Program-made: the position numbers and the translations under genes | Shown: positions 5,750-5,983 of the stretch, piece by piece | Numbering within the stretch: the stretch's first letter is position 1 | Layout of the letters: each line of letters opens with the position of its first letter | The notes under the pieces: generated by a model | What the model was told of the DNA's origin: nothing | The model's database searches: none | Seen by the model: only the letters and a program-made list of their open reading frames with translations | Source of the DNA: Desulfobacteraceae bacterium 4572_19 | GTDB lineage: Bacteria; Desulfobacterota; Desulfobacteria; Desulfobacterales; NBLS01 | DNA: 5,983 nucleotides | Reading direction: 5' to 3' | NCBI GenBank assembly: GCA_002084385.1 | Contig: NBLS01000113.1 | Location: forward strand, 1-5,983

Positions 5750-5807
5750 TTTTAATACAGCTTTTTCATGGGCTTTCATATCAAATAAAGGAAGATATAA
5801 TTAAAAG

Positions 5808-5983
5808 ATGAATTCCAAACGAAATATATATTTAGAGATGAAGTCCCTTGAAGAAGCAATAGAAATTTTATTTAAAAAATTTCCATATAAAAACGCTTTT
5901 TCGGGAGAAGCTATACCGGTACCAGATAGTGTGGGCAGGGTACTTGCTGAACCTGTTACTGCAAAAATTTCATCCCCAAATTT
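5808..5983 (+). CDS. Second moeA-type molybdopterin biosynthesis protein, N-terminus only
   Basis: From ATG at 5808 the frame stays open to the window edge for 58 codons. It begins MNSKRNIYLEMKSLEEAIEI and continues IPVPDSVGRVLAEPVTAKIS, then SPNF. VGRVLAEPVxAK is the MoeA N-terminal motif (compare TYGRILAEDIVSD in the gene just upstream). The opening KRNIYLEMKSLEEA resembles the MoeA variant that carries an extra periplasmic-binding-protein-like C-terminal domain; that domain would lie outside the window, so this is inference. AAGGAAG (5787-5793) is a plausible but rather distant Shine-Dalgarno. M11 at 5838 is an alternative start without a better site. The gene is a diverged neighbour of the broken moeA and may supply the function. 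Confidence 0.75.
   Translation, partial: MNSKRNIYLEMKSLEEAIEILFKKFPYKNAFSGEAIPVPDSVGRVLAEPVTAKISSPN

Overview
This AT-rich window looks like a chromosome segment of a Desulfobacterota (delta-proteobacterial, Desulfobacterales-like) bacterium. The evidence is the protein style of the RsmA, DapL and MoeA homologues, the presence of the DapL aminotransferase route to diaminopimelate, and two adjacent moeA-type genes, the second resembling the MoeA-PBP fusion type. This placement is inferred from recalled family resemblance, not from a search.

Layout. Positions 1-450 (minus strand) are gene debris: the C-terminal tail of an Rpn-family PD-(D/E)XK nuclease/transposase-like protein and a short Uma2-like start stub. 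Between them lies a 156-bp non-coding mobile element (230-385) with 12-bp terminal inverted repeats and a perfect 8-bp target duplication (GTTTTTTA). The GTAA termini and 8-bp duplication are what is known for IS66-family ends, so it is read as an IS66-type MITE. Positions 450-877 hold no confident gene apart from one weak 32-codon minus-strand ORF and a candidate promoter. Then, on the plus strand, come rsmA/ksgA (878-1623, internally deleted and frameshifted), an HD-GYP-type phosphohydrolase (1620-3011, intact, start overlapping the old rsmA stop as ATGA), and a repeat cluster (3015-3184) that shares a 54-bp core with the MITE and replaces the 5' end of dapL. dapL (about 3186-4361) follows without a usable start codon. 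moeA (4512-5615) lies behind a good promoter and Shine-Dalgarno but carries two internal deletions. After it come a REP/BIME-like repeat cluster (5619-5780) and the start of a second moeA-type gene (5808 to beyond the window).

Main message. This is not an obvious new defence or metabolic system. It is a housekeeping region caught in decay or rearrangement. Three conserved genes (rsmA, dapL, moeA) are broken by loss of compact segments, while the remaining codons are clean and give convincing homology in the correct local frames. The two dispersed palindromic elements, one with a perfect target duplication and one sitting where a gene start is missing, are the most unusual objects. Assembly error is a serious alternative for the deletions and should be excluded with raw reads.
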